DNA of 57,845 bases from an uncultured Oscillospiraceae bacterium (GCA_934565775.1 CAKTIN010000003.1:1-57845), one strand, 5' to 3'; positions 16,943-25,689 are shown, counted from the stretch's first letter. Numbers and translations: made by a program. Notes: generated by a model not told the origin, from the sequence alone.

Positions 16943-18508
16943 TTAGTTGCTGCTGGTTTGCAGGGTCAGCGCGGTGTTGACCCAGCGCAGGCCGCCCTTG
17001 CGGGTCTCGGTGTAGTTATCGGTGAGGCCCGTGAACCAGGCGTTGTAATCGTCGGAGATCAGAGCCTGGGTGATGAGGTAATCCCGGTAGGACTGCTCGC
17101 CCTTGCTGACAAAGTAGATCAGATGGCAGCCGTACTTGGTCTCCACGATGCCCACGTCCCCTTCCTTCCTGGCGGGGTCGAAGATCCAATCGTTGAATTC
17201 CTTCACCATGGCGCCCTCGTACACGTTCTCGTACAGGCCGCCGTTGTTCTTGGAGCCGGAGTCCTCGGATTTGCTGCTGGCCAGAGAGGCGAAGTTCTCC
17301 TCAGTGGGATTCTCCTCGTAAGAGGCCTTGATCTCTTCAATCTTCTCCCGGGCCTGCTCCATGGTGACGGTATCGCTGGTCTCGATGAGGATGTGACGCA
17401 CGTTGACCATCTTGGTCTCGGAGTTGTCCCGCTTGCTCAGGTAATAAACCACGATGAAGCCGGTCTCGGAGCCCTCGTCGCCCACGGGCAGCACGGCAAC
17501 GTCGCCGGCCTTCCGGCTGCTGTCGGAGACCCACTCCTGAATGGAGGAGGGGAGGTTTGCCCGTCTTACGTTCTGGGACAGCGTTGCATCGTCGTTCGTC
17601 GCGTAAGTATCCTGCTCCTTCTCGGTGCAGTGGGTCTTAACGGACTGGATAAAGGTGGTCTCATTGGTGGTGTCGGATTTGATCTCCTCGGCAACAGCCT
17701 TGGCCTTCTCCCGGCCTGCGGCATTGGCGGCGTCCTTGTCCTCGGCGCTGCTGTCGGCATAGTCGGTAAGCTTGACCTGATACATCCGGTAGGTATAGTC
17801 AGAGTAAGCATCGAAGTCCTCGGCTTCCTTATCCCGCAGCTGCTGATCGGTGTAGGTCAGGGAGTTGCGGAACTGGGTGTCGTAAGAGGAGGCCAGCTGG
17901 CAGACCTCCATGTACTTGCGGTAGGAGGCCTCGTTGCAGCCCCGGCCGTACATGGCGGCAATGTACTTGTTCACGCTGCTGTATCCCCGCATGGAGGCGT
18001 ACAGCTTCAGCATGGACAGATTGGATTCGATGGTTTTCTGATCGTCCTCGCTCAGGGTAATGCCCTTGGAGACGGCCTCGTCATACACGGCGTAGGTATT
18101 CCGGGCGTTGGTCAGAGCGGTGTCCATAAAGTAATCCGCCCAGGTCTTCGTATCGTCGTACTTCTGCTCGTTCAGAGGCTTGGAGGTGTCCAGGAAGTAG
18201 CTCAGATAGTTGCTGTTGTTCTGGGCAAAGGTGTTGACGCAGTCATTATAAAAATACTTCACTTCAACGGCGGTAAGCTTGTGATCCCCCAGGATCACGG
18301 CGGTGGAGTTCCGCTCGATCACACCGGTGCTCGTTACGCCGCCAATGATGACCACCAGCAGCAGGACCACAAGGACCGCAGAGAAAGAAATGGTCAGAAT
18401 CTTCAGCTTGCGGGCATCCTTTTTTGCCTGAGCGGCACGCTCCTGCTTGGGGTTGACAGCGGCGTCGGTCTGCTCCTGCCGGTTTTTCTTTTGTTGGGAA
18501 GCGCTCAT
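16943..18508 (-). CDS. Membrane-anchored PrsA/SurA-like peptidyl-prolyl isomerase (parvulin)
   Basis: 521 residues from ATG 18508 (GAGAGGA 9 nt upstream; a TTG 9 nt earlier is less likely). A charged, Lys/Gln-rich cytoplasmic head is followed by one membrane span (ILTISFSAVLVVLLLVVIIG). A SurA_N-like helical region and a parvulin domain follow (VNVRHILIETSDTVTMEQAR, FASLASSKSEDSGSKNNGG, GDVGIVETKYGCHLIYF). There is no lipobox, so it is a signal-anchored rather than lipid-anchored foldase for exported proteins. It stands alone with its own promoter and terminator. Confidence 0.88.
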   Translation of the reverse strand: MSASQQKKNRQEQTDAAVNPKQERAAQAKKDARKLKILTISFSAVLVVLLLVVIIGGVTSTGVIERNSTAVILGDHKLTAVEVKYFYNDCVNTFAQNNSNYLSYFLDTSKPLNEQKYDDTKTWADYFMDTALTNARNTYAVYDEAVSKGITLSEDDQKTIESNLSMLKLYASMRGYSSVNKYIAAMYGRGCNEASYRKYMEVCQLASSYDTQFRNSLTYTDQQLRDKEAEDFDAYSDYTYRMYQVKLTDYADSSAEDKDAANAAGREKAKAVAEEIKSDTTNETTFIQSVKTHCTEKEQDTYATNDDATLSQNVRRANLPSSIQEWVSDSSRKAGDVAVLPVGDEGSETGFIVVYYLSKRDNSETKMVNVRHILIETSDTVTMEQAREKIEEIKASYEENPTEENFASLASSKSEDSGSKNNGGLYENVYEGAMVKEFNDWIFDPARKEGDVGIVETKYGCHLIYFVSKGEQSYRDYLITQALISDDYNAWFTGLTDNYTETRKGGLRWVNTALTLQTSSN

Positions 18509-18565
18509 AGTTATCAATCCTCTCGTTTTCCCCCGAAAAAGACGGGGGGCTGCATAATCTTTGAT

Positions 18566-18594
18566 ATTATAGCGTATTCCAGCGGCAGTTTCAA
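18566..18594 (-). promoter_or_regulatory. Promoter of the PrsA-like gene
   Basis: Minus strand -35 TTGAAA (18589-18594), a 17-bp spacer, -10 TATAAT (18566-18571). The leader contains a small C5G/CG5 hairpin (18530-18548) just before the ribosome binding site. Confidence 0.75.
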
Positions 18595-18659
18595 GTAGGA
18601 AAATCGAAAGTTATGAATCTGTTCAAAAATTGAGTGGATTTTGGTATCCGGATAGATAG

Positions 18660-18690
18660 AAAGGACCCGGCGGCAGAATCTGCCGCCGGG
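18660..18690 (-). terminator. Strong hairpin downstream of the 6S-like RNA
   Basis: 10-bp perfect GC-rich stem (18666-18675 with 18681-18690, loop GAATC). On the minus strand it is followed by TCCTTTCT, a weak U-tract. Confidence 0.6.
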
Positions 18691-18702
18691 CTCTAAACCA
18701 GA

Positions 18703-18900
18703 TACCCCACTTTGGCCGTGCACGCCCATTTATAACCTGCACAGATGGCAGGTGGGTTGCCGCTCTAAACCTTAGCTGCTTCCAACTTCCACCGCATCTC
18801 AAAGGAGCGGCGGGAGGCCTGCAATCCAGCATAGAAGCTTTGCGTCCCGAAGATAAGATGTGGGTTTAAAAGAGCGCGTCACGCACCAAGCAGGGCAAGG
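18703..18900 (-). ncRNA. ssrS: Probable 6S RNA (SsrS)
   Basis: This fills most of the roughly 400 bp gene-free stretch 18509-18904. On the minus strand the two ends pair in a long closing stem (5' arm 18880-18897, 3' arm 18703-18720) with single-base bulges. Inside is a large asymmetric bubble (AACCCACAUCUUAUCUUC on the 5' side; CGGCAACCCACCUGCC on the 3' side with a small ACCUGC/GCAGGU hairpin). A terminal stem-loop (CCGCCGC/GCGGUGG) closes it. Closing stem, central bubble and apical arm with a total near 200 nt is the 6S architecture that binds housekeeping RNA polymerase. The family assignment is by structure and memory of Firmicutes examples. A c-di-GMP-I riboswitch was considered and rejected. 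Confidence 0.62.
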
Positions 18901-18904
18901 CTGA

Positions 18905-19189
18905 TTATTCGGTTGTGTCCTCGTCCTCGTAGAGCTGCTCCAGGATCAGCCGGTTTACCGTCTCCAGCTCCTGCTCATCTTGAATCGCCTCGAGAATGGG
19001 CTCCCCGTCCTCCTCCACGTTTTTCAGAATGCTGATCTCCGGCAGGCCGTTCTCCTGCTCTTCGCCGGCCAGGCAGACGGCAAGATAGGTGCAGCCGTTG
19101 TATTCCAGCTCAGACAGGACCTCCAGCTCATACTCGGTGCCGTCCTCGTCTTCGATGGTGATAAAATCGGAGCCAAATTCATCCAACAT
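18905..19189 (-). CDS. DUF1292 family small acidic protein (YrzB-like)
   Basis: 94 residues, strongly acidic. The start MLDEFGSDFITIEDEDGTEY with ELEVLSELEYNGCTYLAV is the DUF1292/UPF0473 pattern that in many Firmicutes sits near yrrK and yrrL. The function is unknown. RBS GGAGG 7 nt upstream of the ATG. Its stop is 5 nt from the apparent 5' end of the 6S-like RNA. Confidence 0.85.
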   Translation of the reverse strand: MLDEFGSDFITIEDEDGTEYELEVLSELEYNGCTYLAVCLAGEEQENGLPEISILKNVEEDGEPILEAIQDEQELETVNRLILEQLYEDEDTTE

Positions 19190-19236
19190 GGCAGTTCCTC
19201 CGGGGAAACAGGAGCGCTTGCTCCTGAAGTGTCTCT

Positions 19237-19265
19237 ATTTTAACTGATTGCGGAGGAAAAATCAA
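19237..19265 (-). promoter_or_regulatory. Promoter of the DUF1292 gene
   Basis: Minus strand TTGATT (19260-19265), 17-bp spacer, TAAAAT (19237-19242). The leader carries a perfect CAGGAGC/GCTCCTG hairpin (about 19209-19226) before the ribosome binding site. Confidence 0.6.
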
Positions 19266-19289
19266 GTCCAAATTGTGAATTATGCTGAC

Positions 19290-19517
19290 TTAGGAACAGA
19301 AGTCCTCCAGGGCTCGCTGGAGCGCCGCCTCATCGTCCAGGCGGATCCCCGCCTCCAGCAGAGCCCGGTCCGCAGGCGGCAGCGCCTGCACCGGGGCATC
19401 GGTGATGAGCTGGGGCTGCGGATCCTCCCCCCGCCATACCGCTACATACCCCCGGGATATGCCCAGCAGGATCCCTGCCAGAAGCACAATGGCGCTCATG
19501 CGTTCTTTCTTTCTCAT
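19290..19517 (-). CDS. Small single-span membrane protein, unknown
   Basis: 75 residues. A Lys/Arg-rich start (MRKKERM) and one hydrophobic span (about 8-25, IVLLAGILLGISRGYVAVW) are followed by a short soluble tail with Leu/Ala-rich helix (DRALLEAGIRLDDEAALQRA). GGGAGGGA lies 6 nt before the ATG, which supports translation. I do not recognise the family. Confidence 0.65.
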   Translation of the reverse strand: MRKKERMSAIVLLAGILLGISRGYVAVWRGEDPQPQLITDAPVQALPPADRALLEAGIRLDDEAALQRALEDFCS

Positions 19518-19601
19518 ATTACGTCCCTCCCTTGTTCATCATGCCCCAAAGCAGGCGGATTATTTCAAAAAAATTTACTTTCGTTTTTTATATGGGTATG
19601 C

Positions 19602-19726
19602 TATAATAGAGGATGAATTGTGCGCTTTTGCGCTGCCGACCGGATCGGCGGCAAGCCTTCCTGAAAGAAATTACGGCGGCCTTCGCCGGTGGATATGCCG
19701 CGTTTGCGGCGGAACGGAGGAATACA
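19602..19726 (+). promoter_or_regulatory. Extended -10 and structured leader of the PBP1A gene
   Basis: TGCTATAAT (TATAAT at 19602-19607) with no good -35, followed by a leader of over 100 nt. The leader can form several short GC hairpins, for example GCCGA/TCGGC near 19635-19650 and CCGC/GCGG near 19699-19710, before GGAGG and the ATG. No known riboswitch class was recognised. Confidence 0.45.
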
Positions 19727-22258
19727 ATGGCCATTCGAAAGAAAAAGCAGGAGCAGCAGGACGTGGAATACCGGGCCCCGGCGGCCCTTCGGGTGCTTTA
19801 CCGGATCTGGCGCGTTGCCTGGACGGCGATTAAGGTCGCCCTGGGCGTCTGCGGGACGGTGCTGGGCGTCTTGGCTGTGACGGCGATCATTTTTGTGTGT
19901 CTGCTGGGCAACTATTTGCAGCAGGATGTCATTCCCAATACGGATTTCAACGTGGAGAGCTTTAACCTGGACCAGACCTCCTTTATTTACTACAAGGATC
20001 ACGGCGAGGTCAAGGTTCTTCAGCAAATCTACGCCGTGACCGACCGGGTGTGGGTCTCCTATGAGGATATTCCGGAGAATCTGGTCCATGCGGCGGTGGC
20101 CATTGAGGACAAGCGCTTTTATGAGCACCAGGGCGTGGACTGGTTCCGGACCATCAAGGCCTGCACCAAGATGTTCATGGGGCAGGCGGACTTTGGCGGC
20201 TCCACCATTACCCAGCAGCTGATCAAAAACGTCACCAAGGAGGACGATGTGACCGTCCGCCGGAAGGTGCTGGAGATTTTCCGGGCCCTGCAATTTGAGA
20301 AAAACTACTCCAAGGAGGAGATCATGGAGTGGTATCTCAACTATATCTACCTGGGCGAGGGCTGCTACGGTGTGCAGAGCGCCGCGCGGCACTATTTCGG
20401 CAAGAACGTGAGGGATCTGACGGCGGCGGAGTGCGCCAGTCTTGTAAGTATTACCAACAATCCCTCCCTCTATGACCCCTATATCAGCATCGACCGAAAC
20501 CGGGACCGGCAGCTTCTGGTGCTGGGAGAGATGCACAGCCAGGGGTATCTGAACGATACGCAGTATCAGCAGGCTCTGGAGCAGCCCATGGTGTTCACCA
20601 GTGAGGACCCCAATGCGGATAAATACACCTGCAAGAACTGCGGCTTCTCCGGCAGCATCGACGCCTATAAAAAGGACGAGGAAACCGGCCTTTACCAGTG
20701 CCCCATGTGCGGCGAGATGAACATTTTTGAGGTGGAGGAAAAGAGCCCCTACTATTCTTATTATGTGGACGCGGTTATTGAGGATGTCATTGAGGCGCTG
20801 ATGGAAAAGACGGGGTATTCCTACGACGTCTGCTTCCAGATGCTGAAAACCGGCGGCTACCATATTTACTGCAACATCGATATGGATGTGCAGAAGGAGG
20901 TGGACAAGGTCTTTACCAACCTGGACGGCTTGCCCACCACCGCCAGCAACCAGCAGCTCCAGGCTGCCATTGTCATTACCGACAATGAAACCGGGGATAT
21001 TGTGGCTCTTTCCGGCGGCACCGGAGAGAAGAAGGGCTATCTGAACTGGAACCGCGCGACCCAGTCCACCCTCCAGCCCGGCTCCTCCATCAAGCCCCTG
21101 ACGGTTTACAGCCCGGCCATGGAGCTGGGCCGGATCAATCCCGGCTCTCCTTGCTTTGACGGGCCGCTGTACGACGGCTACCCTCTGAACGATTCCCGGA
21201 CCTATTCCGGCATGACAACAATTCTGAACGGCGTGTCTCAGTCTCTGAACACCGTCGCCGTCCGGACGCTGGACAGCATCGGCTCTGAGTACAGCTTTGA
21301 CTTTGCCAAGAACCGCTTTGGTCTGAGCACCCTGGAAGAGGGCATGGAGATCGGCGGCGAGGTCAAGAACGATATGGGCTATTCGTCCCTGGGCATGGGC
21401 CAGCTCACCTATGGCGTGACCGTCCGGGATATGACGGATGCCTATGGCACCTTCAGTAACAACGGCGTATGGCGCAAGGGCCGCACCTTTACCGTCGTAT
21501 ACGACAGCGACGGCAATGTGGTCATTGACAATGTGCAGGAAAGCCGCCAGATCCTCAGCGAGGATACGGTCCTGTATATGGACTATATGCTCCAGTATGC
21601 GGTGGATAACGGCACGGGCTATCCCGGCAAGCTCAGCGGCATGAACTGCGCCGCCAAGACCGGTACCTCCAACAATAACTGCGACCGCTGGTTCGCCGGC
21701 TTTACGCCCTATTATACGGCGGTTCTGTGGTGCGGTTACGATCTGCCGGAGCAGGTAATCCCCACCGGCATTAAGACCAGCCCGGCCTCCCGGATGTGGA
21801 AGGCGGTTATGGACCCCATCCATGCGGACCTGGAAAACAAGCCCCTGTATGACGGCTCCCGGCTGACCTCCGTGACCATTTGCTCCGAGTCCGGCCTTCG
21901 GGCGACGGACGCCTGCAAAAAGGATCTGCGGGGAGACTGCACCATTACCGTCCGCGTCCTTCCGAAGGATGTGCCCACCGCCTCCTGCGAGCAGCACGTA
22001 GTCGTGCGGTACTGCACGGAGGGGCATGGCATCGCCACGCCGTTCTGCGAGCTGGCGGGGACCGTGGAAGAGGTCGCCCTGTTCAAGTTTACGGAAAAGC
22101 AGGAGGCCATGTACAAAAACGCGGATGTGGATATTGAAGAGGCCAAATACACGGAGGAGACCTGCCCGGTGCATAACGAGCACACGGTGCCCACGGAACC
22201 CACCGGCCCCAGCGATCCCACCGCACCGACTGCGCCAACGACGCCGCGCACACCTTAA
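19727..22258 (+). CDS. Class A penicillin-binding protein (PBP1A-type) with a zinc-ribbon-like insertion
   Basis: 843 residues from ATG 19727 (GGAGG just upstream). A short cytoplasmic head and one membrane span (about 30-60) precede a GT51 glycosyltransferase (AAVAIEDKRFYEHQGVDW with the catalytic Glu near residue 126, GGSTITQQLIKN). The transpeptidase has PGSSIKPL (active Ser near 455), SLNT and KTGTSNNN near 644. Between the two enzyme domains sits C302-x2-C305 ... C325-x2-C328, a rubredoxin/zinc-ribbon-like knuckle pair not expected in PBPs. The C-terminus is a Thr/Pro-rich tail. It polymerises and cross-links peptidoglycan on the outer membrane face. Confidence 0.93.
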   Translation: MAIRKKKQEQQDVEYRAPAALRVLYRIWRVAWTAIKVALGVCGTVLGVLAVTAIIFVCLLGNYLQQDVIPNTDFNVESFNLDQTSFIYYKDHGEVKVLQQIYAVTDRVWVSYEDIPENLVHAAVAIEDKRFYEHQGVDWFRTIKACTKMFMGQADFGGSTITQQLIKNVTKEDDVTVRRKVLEIFRALQFEKNYSKEEIMEWYLNYIYLGEGCYGVQSAARHYFGKNVRDLTAAECASLVSITNNPSLYDPYISIDRNRDRQLLVLGEMHSQGYLNDTQYQQALEQPMVFTSEDPNADKYTCKNCGFSGSIDAYKKDEETGLYQCPMCGEMNIFEVEEKSPYYSYYVDAVIEDVIEALMEKTGYSYDVCFQMLKTGGYHIYCNIDMDVQKEVDKVFTNLDGLPTTASNQQLQAAIVITDNETGDIVALSGGTGEKKGYLNWNRATQSTLQPGSSIKPLTVYSPAMELGRINPGSPCFDGPLYDGYPLNDSRTYSGMTTILNGVSQSLNTVAVRTLDSIGSEYSFDFAKNRFGLSTLEEGMEIGGEVKNDMGYSSLGMGQLTYGVTVRDMTDAYGTFSNNGVWRKGRTFTVVYDSDGNVVIDNVQESRQILSEDTVLYMDYMLQYAVDNGTGYPGKLSGMNCAAKTGTSNNNCDRWFAGFTPYYTAVLWCGYDLPEQVIPTGIKTSPASRMWKAVMDPIHADLENKPLYDGSRLTSVTICSESGLRATDACKKDLRGDCTITVRVLPKDVPTASCEQHVVVRYCTEGHGIATPFCELAGTVEEVALFKFTEKQEAMYKNADVDIEEAKYTEETCPVHNEHTVPTEPTGPSDPTAPTAPTTPRTP

Positions 22259-22270
22259 GGAGAGGATCCC

Positions 22271-23161
22271 ATGATCTGGATTTCTGACCAATGGAAGGAC
22301 TATGAGGTTCTGGACGCCACAGACGGTGAGCGCCTGGAGCGGTGGGGGAAGTATTACCTGGTGCGCCCGGACCCCCAGGTGATCTGGAGCACTCCTCACG
22401 ATGCGCCGGAGTGGAAAAAGTATGACGCCCGGTATATCCGTTCCGCCACCGGCGGCGGGCACTGGTCGGACCACCATCTGCCGGAGCGCTGGCAGGTGTC
22501 TTACGGTGGATACCTGACCTTTAACGTAAAGCCCATGAATTTCAAGCATACCGGCGTTTTTCCGGAGCAGGCCGCCAACTGGGACTTTATCCGGGAGAAG
22601 GTCGCCTCTGCCGGCCGGCCGGTGAAGGTGCTGAATCTGTTCGCCTACTCCGGCGGCGCGACCCTGGCGGCTGCGGCCGGGGGTGCGGAGGTCTGGCACG
22701 TGGACGCGGCCAAGGGAATGGTCGCCTGGGCGAAGGAAAATGCCCAGGCCTCCGGCCTGGCGGACCGGCCGATCCACTGGATTGTGGACGACTGCGGGAA
22801 GTTTATCCAGCGGGAGATTCGCCGGGGCCGCCGGTACGACGGGATCATCATGGATCCGCCCAGCTACGGCCGGGGTCCTTCCGGTGAGATCTGGAAGATG
22901 GAGACCAGCTTTTATCCGTTCTTGCAGTCGGTTTTGCAGGTGCTCTCCGACAACCCCCTGTTCGTAATCATTAACTCTTATACCACCGGCCTTGCCCCCT
23001 CTGCGGTGGGGTATGTCTCCGATACCGTCTTTGGCGGAAAATTCGGCGGCCATACCCGGTGCGGGGAGCTGGGGCTGCCGGTCAAAAGCTCCGGCCTGAT
23101 GTTGCCCTGCGGGGCGGCCGGCCGCTGGACTCCCGATGCGGGAAAGGAAGAAACAGATTGA
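22271..23161 (+). CDS. Class I SAM-dependent methyltransferase, RlmI/RlmK-like
   Basis: 296 residues. The SAM-binding loop VLNLFAYSGGATLAAAAGGAE, acidic end of strand 2 (VWHVDAAKGMV) and catalytic-type motif IIMDPPSYGRGP match the rRNA cytosine methyltransferase group. The PUA domain of full RlmI is absent, and the N-terminus is a short strand-rich segment. The target RNA or other substrate is unknown. RBS AAGGAGAGG. The stop overlaps the TTG start of ecfA1. Confidence 0.82.
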   Translation: MIWISDQWKDYEVLDATDGERLERWGKYYLVRPDPQVIWSTPHDAPEWKKYDARYIRSATGGGHWSDHHLPERWQVSYGGYLTFNVKPMNFKHTGVFPEQAANWDFIREKVASAGRPVKVLNLFAYSGGATLAAAAGGAEVWHVDAAKGMVAWAKENAQASGLADRPIHWIVDDCGKFIQREIRRGRRYDGIIMDPPSYGRGPSGEIWKMETSFYPFLQSVLQVLSDNPLFVIINSYTTGLAPSAVGYVSDTVFGGKFGGHTRCGELGLPVKSSGLMLPCGAAGRWTPDAGKEETD

Positions 23162-24003
23162 CACAAGCAATTACCGCCAGAGATCTGGCTTATACCTATG
23201 CCGCCGGGGAGGGGGAGATCCCGCTGCCGGTGTTCTCCGGGTTGGACCTGGAGATTGAAGAGGGCTCCTTTGTGGCGGTGCTGGGGCGCAACGGCTGCGG
23301 CAAGTCCACCCTGGCTAAGCACCTGAATGCGATTCTGCTTCCCTCCGGGGGCAGCGTTACCGTATTCGGATTGGACACCCGGCAGGAGGAGAATCTGATC
23401 CCCATTCGCCGCCAGGTCGGTATGGTGTTTCAGAACCCCGATAATCAGATTGTCGCCAATGTGGTGGAGGAGGATGTGGCCTTTGCCCCGGAGAATCTCG
23501 GAATCCCCACGGAGGAGATCCGCCGCAGGGTGGATGAGGCACTGAAGCAGGTGGGGATGTATGAATACCGAGAGCACGCGCCCCATTTGCTCTCCGGCGG
23601 GCAGAAGCAGCGGGTGGCCATTGCGGGCGTGATCGCCATGCGTCCCAAGTGCATCGTCCTGGATGAGCCCACTGCCATGCTGGACCCCCAGGGCAGGCGG
23701 GACGTCATGGAGATTGTGACCCGGCTGAACCGGGAAGAGGGCATCACTGTGGTGCTCATTACCCACCATATGGAGGAGGCCGCGCAGGCCGGGCGGGTGA
23801 TCGTTCTGGACCGGGGAAAAATTGCCCTGGACGGACCTCCCAAAGAGGTCTTTTCCCATGTGCAGGTGCTTCACGATCTGGGCCTCCGGGCGCCGGAGAC
23901 GGTGGAGCTCTGCTGGGCGCTGCACGCAGAGGGGTATCCGATGGTGACGGCGCTGTCCGTAGAAGAATGCGCGCAGGCACTTTACAAGGCGGTAAAGGCT
24001 TGA
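23158..24003 (+). CDS. ecfA1: Energy-coupling factor transporter ATPase EcfA1
   Basis: 281 residues from TTG 23158 (overlapping the previous stop, AAAGGAAG upstream). ITARDLAYTY opens the protein. Walker A is GRNGCGKST, then the Q-loop VFQNPDNQIVANVVEEDVAFAPENLG typical of EcfA, signature LSGGQKQRVAIAG and Walker B CIVLDEPTAMLDP. It forms the shared ECF module with EcfA2 and EcfT and powers vitamin-specific S components encoded elsewhere. A longer reading starting at 23059 is rejected because it lies over the methyltransferase. Confidence 0.95.
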   Translation: MTQAITARDLAYTYAAGEGEIPLPVFSGLDLEIEEGSFVAVLGRNGCGKSTLAKHLNAILLPSGGSVTVFGLDTRQEENLIPIRRQVGMVFQNPDNQIVANVVEEDVAFAPENLGIPTEEIRRRVDEALKQVGMYEYREHAPHLLSGGQKQRVAIAGVIAMRPKCIVLDEPTAMLDPQGRRDVMEIVTRLNREEGITVVLITHHMEEAAQAGRVIVLDRGKIALDGPPKEVFSHVQVLHDLGLRAPETVELCWALHAEGYPMVTALSVEECAQALYKAVKA

Positions 24004-24024
24004 CCGCAGGGCGGAGGAAATAGT

Positions 24025-24882
24025 TTGGAACCGATATTAGAAGTCAAGGATCTTACGCATATTTACAGCAAGGGCACGCCCTTTGAGCATACTGCGATTC
24101 AAAATGCGAATTTTGTCCTGTACCCCGGGGAATTTGTGGGCGTGATCGGGCACACGGGCTCCGGAAAATCGACCCTGATCCAGCATATGAACGGACTGCT
24201 GAATCCGACCCAGGGAGACGTTCTGTTCCGCGGCAAGAGCATTTGGTCGGAAAAGACCTTCACCCGGGAGTGCCGGTTCCATATCGGCCTGGTGTTCCAG
24301 TATCCGGAGTACCAACTCTTTGAGGAGACGGTCTATAAGGATATTGCCTTCGGCCCGGGGAATATGGGCCTGGAGGAGCAGGAGATTCGGCGCCGGGTCC
24401 GGGAGGCGGCCGGGTTTGTGGGCATCACCCCGGAGCAGCTGGAAAAATCTCCCTTTGATCTCTCCGGCGGGCAGAAGCGCCGGGTGGCAATCGCCGGTGT
24501 GATTGCCATGGAGCCGGAGATCCTCATCCTAGACGAGCCCACCGCCGGGCTGGACCCTGCCGGGCGGGCGGAGATTCTGGAAAATATTGAAAGCTATCGC
24601 CGGGCTAAGGGCGCGACGGTGGTTATGGTCAGCCATTCCATGGAGGACGTAGCCCGGCTGTCCGACCGGATGCTGGTGCTGAACCGGGGGACCATCGCCA
24701 TGAGCGGGACGCCTGCGGAGGTGTTCCGGCAAGCGGACCGGCTGTTGGAAATGGGCCTGGATATTCCCCAGGTGACCCGGGTGCTGCTGCGCCTGCGGGA
24801 GCTGGGGCTGCCCGTGGATCCGGCGTGCTATACAGTGGAGCAGGCGGTCTCCGCGCTGAAGGAGGTGGCCCGCCATGCTTAA
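24025..24882 (+). CDS. ecfA2: Energy-coupling factor transporter ATPase EcfA2
   Basis: 285 residues from TTG 24025 with GGAGG 7 nt upstream. Contains the EcfA2 hallmark HIYSKGTPFEHTAIQN, Walker A GHTGSGKST, FQYPEYQLFEETVYKDIAFGP, LSGGQKRRVAIAG and LILDEPTAGLDP. Lies 21 nt after ecfA1 and overlaps ecfT by 8 nt, so the three are co-translated. Confidence 0.96.
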   Translation: MEPILEVKDLTHIYSKGTPFEHTAIQNANFVLYPGEFVGVIGHTGSGKSTLIQHMNGLLNPTQGDVLFRGKSIWSEKTFTRECRFHIGLVFQYPEYQLFEETVYKDIAFGPGNMGLEEQEIRRRVREAAGFVGITPEQLEKSPFDLSGGQKRRVAIAGVIAMEPEILILDEPTAGLDPAGRAEILENIESYRRAKGATVVMVSHSMEDVARLSDRMLVLNRGTIAMSGTPAEVFRQADRLLEMGLDIPQVTRVLLRLRELGLPVDPACYTVEQAVSALKEVARHA

Positions 24883-25681
24883 GGACATTACCCTGGGGCA
24901 GTTTTTCCCCGGGAAGTCTCCCATCCACAAGCTGGACCCCCGGACCAAGCTCCTGGGCCTGATCGGCTATATTGTTGCGCTGTTTACGGCAAAGGGCTGG
25001 GTCGCCTATGGCCTGGTTCTGGCCTTTCTGATTTTTGTGGTGGCGCTGTCCCGGATCTCTCTGAAGGCCATTCTCCACGGGCTGAAGCCCGTGGTATTTA
25101 TCGTCACCTTTACCGGAATTCTGAACCTGTTCCTCACCGGGGGAGAGCACGTCCTGGTGCAGCTCTGGGGGTTGAAGATCACCCTGGAGGGGTTGAAGCA
25201 GGCGATTTTTATGGCCAGCCGAATTTTAATGCTGATTGTCGGCACCTTCCTGATGACCTATACCACCTCGCCCATTGCTCTGACGGACGCGCTGGAGGCG
25301 TTGCTGCACCCGCTGACCTATGTGCGCTTTCCGGTCCACGAGCTGTCTATGATGATGTGCATCGCTCTGCGCTTTATTCCCACTCTGATCGAAGAGACAG
25401 ATAAGATCATTGCCGCCCAGAAGGCGCGGGGCGCGGATTTTGAGACCGGCAGCCTGCTCCATCGGGCCAAGGCTCTGGTGCCGGTGCTGGTGCCGCTGTT
25501 TATCAGCGCCTTCCGGCGGGCAGATGAGCTGGCGGTGGCCATGGAGTGCCGCTGCTATCAGGGCGGCTCCGGCCGAACCAAGCTGAAGGTCCTGCGCTTC
25601 GCCGGGCGGGACTACCTGGCCTTTGCCGCAATGGCGGCCTTGATTGCCGGGACGATTTTACTGAAGGTCTTTGGAATTTAG
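24875..25681 (+). CDS. ecfT: Energy-coupling factor transmembrane subunit EcfT
   Basis: 268 residues. The start MLKDITLGQFFPGKSPIHKLDPRTKL region is the conserved EcfT N-terminus. Five or so membrane spans follow. The coupling motifs appear as AQKARGADF and AMECRCYQGG, variants of the two Ala-Arg-Gly signatures that contact the ATPases. The usual order ecfA1-ecfA2-ecfT-truA of Firmicutes is kept. Confidence 0.95.
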   Translation: MLKDITLGQFFPGKSPIHKLDPRTKLLGLIGYIVALFTAKGWVAYGLVLAFLIFVVALSRISLKAILHGLKPVVFIVTFTGILNLFLTGGEHVLVQLWGLKITLEGLKQAIFMASRILMLIVGTFLMTYTTSPIALTDALEALLHPLTYVRFPVHELSMMMCIALRFIPTLIEETDKIIAAQKARGADFETGSLLHRAKALVPVLVPLFISAFRRADELAVAMECRCYQGGSGRTKLKVLRFAGRDYLAFAAMAALIAGTILLKVFGI

Positions 25682-25689
25682 GAGGGCCT

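Noticed and set aside
16934..18598. 554-residue plus-strand open frame
   Set aside because: Antisense of the PrsA-like gene, which has clear domains, promoter and terminator.
18703..18900. c-di-GMP-I (GEMM) riboswitch
   Set aside because: GGGACGCAAAGC is present on the minus strand, but the CACGCACAGGGCAAACC strand and tetraloop-receptor parts are missing in order, and a 6S-like closing stem explains the stretch better.
19601..23170. 1189-residue minus-strand open frame
   Set aside because: Lies entirely opposite PBP1A and the methyltransferase; composition is a codon shadow of GC-rich genes and has no recognisable domain.
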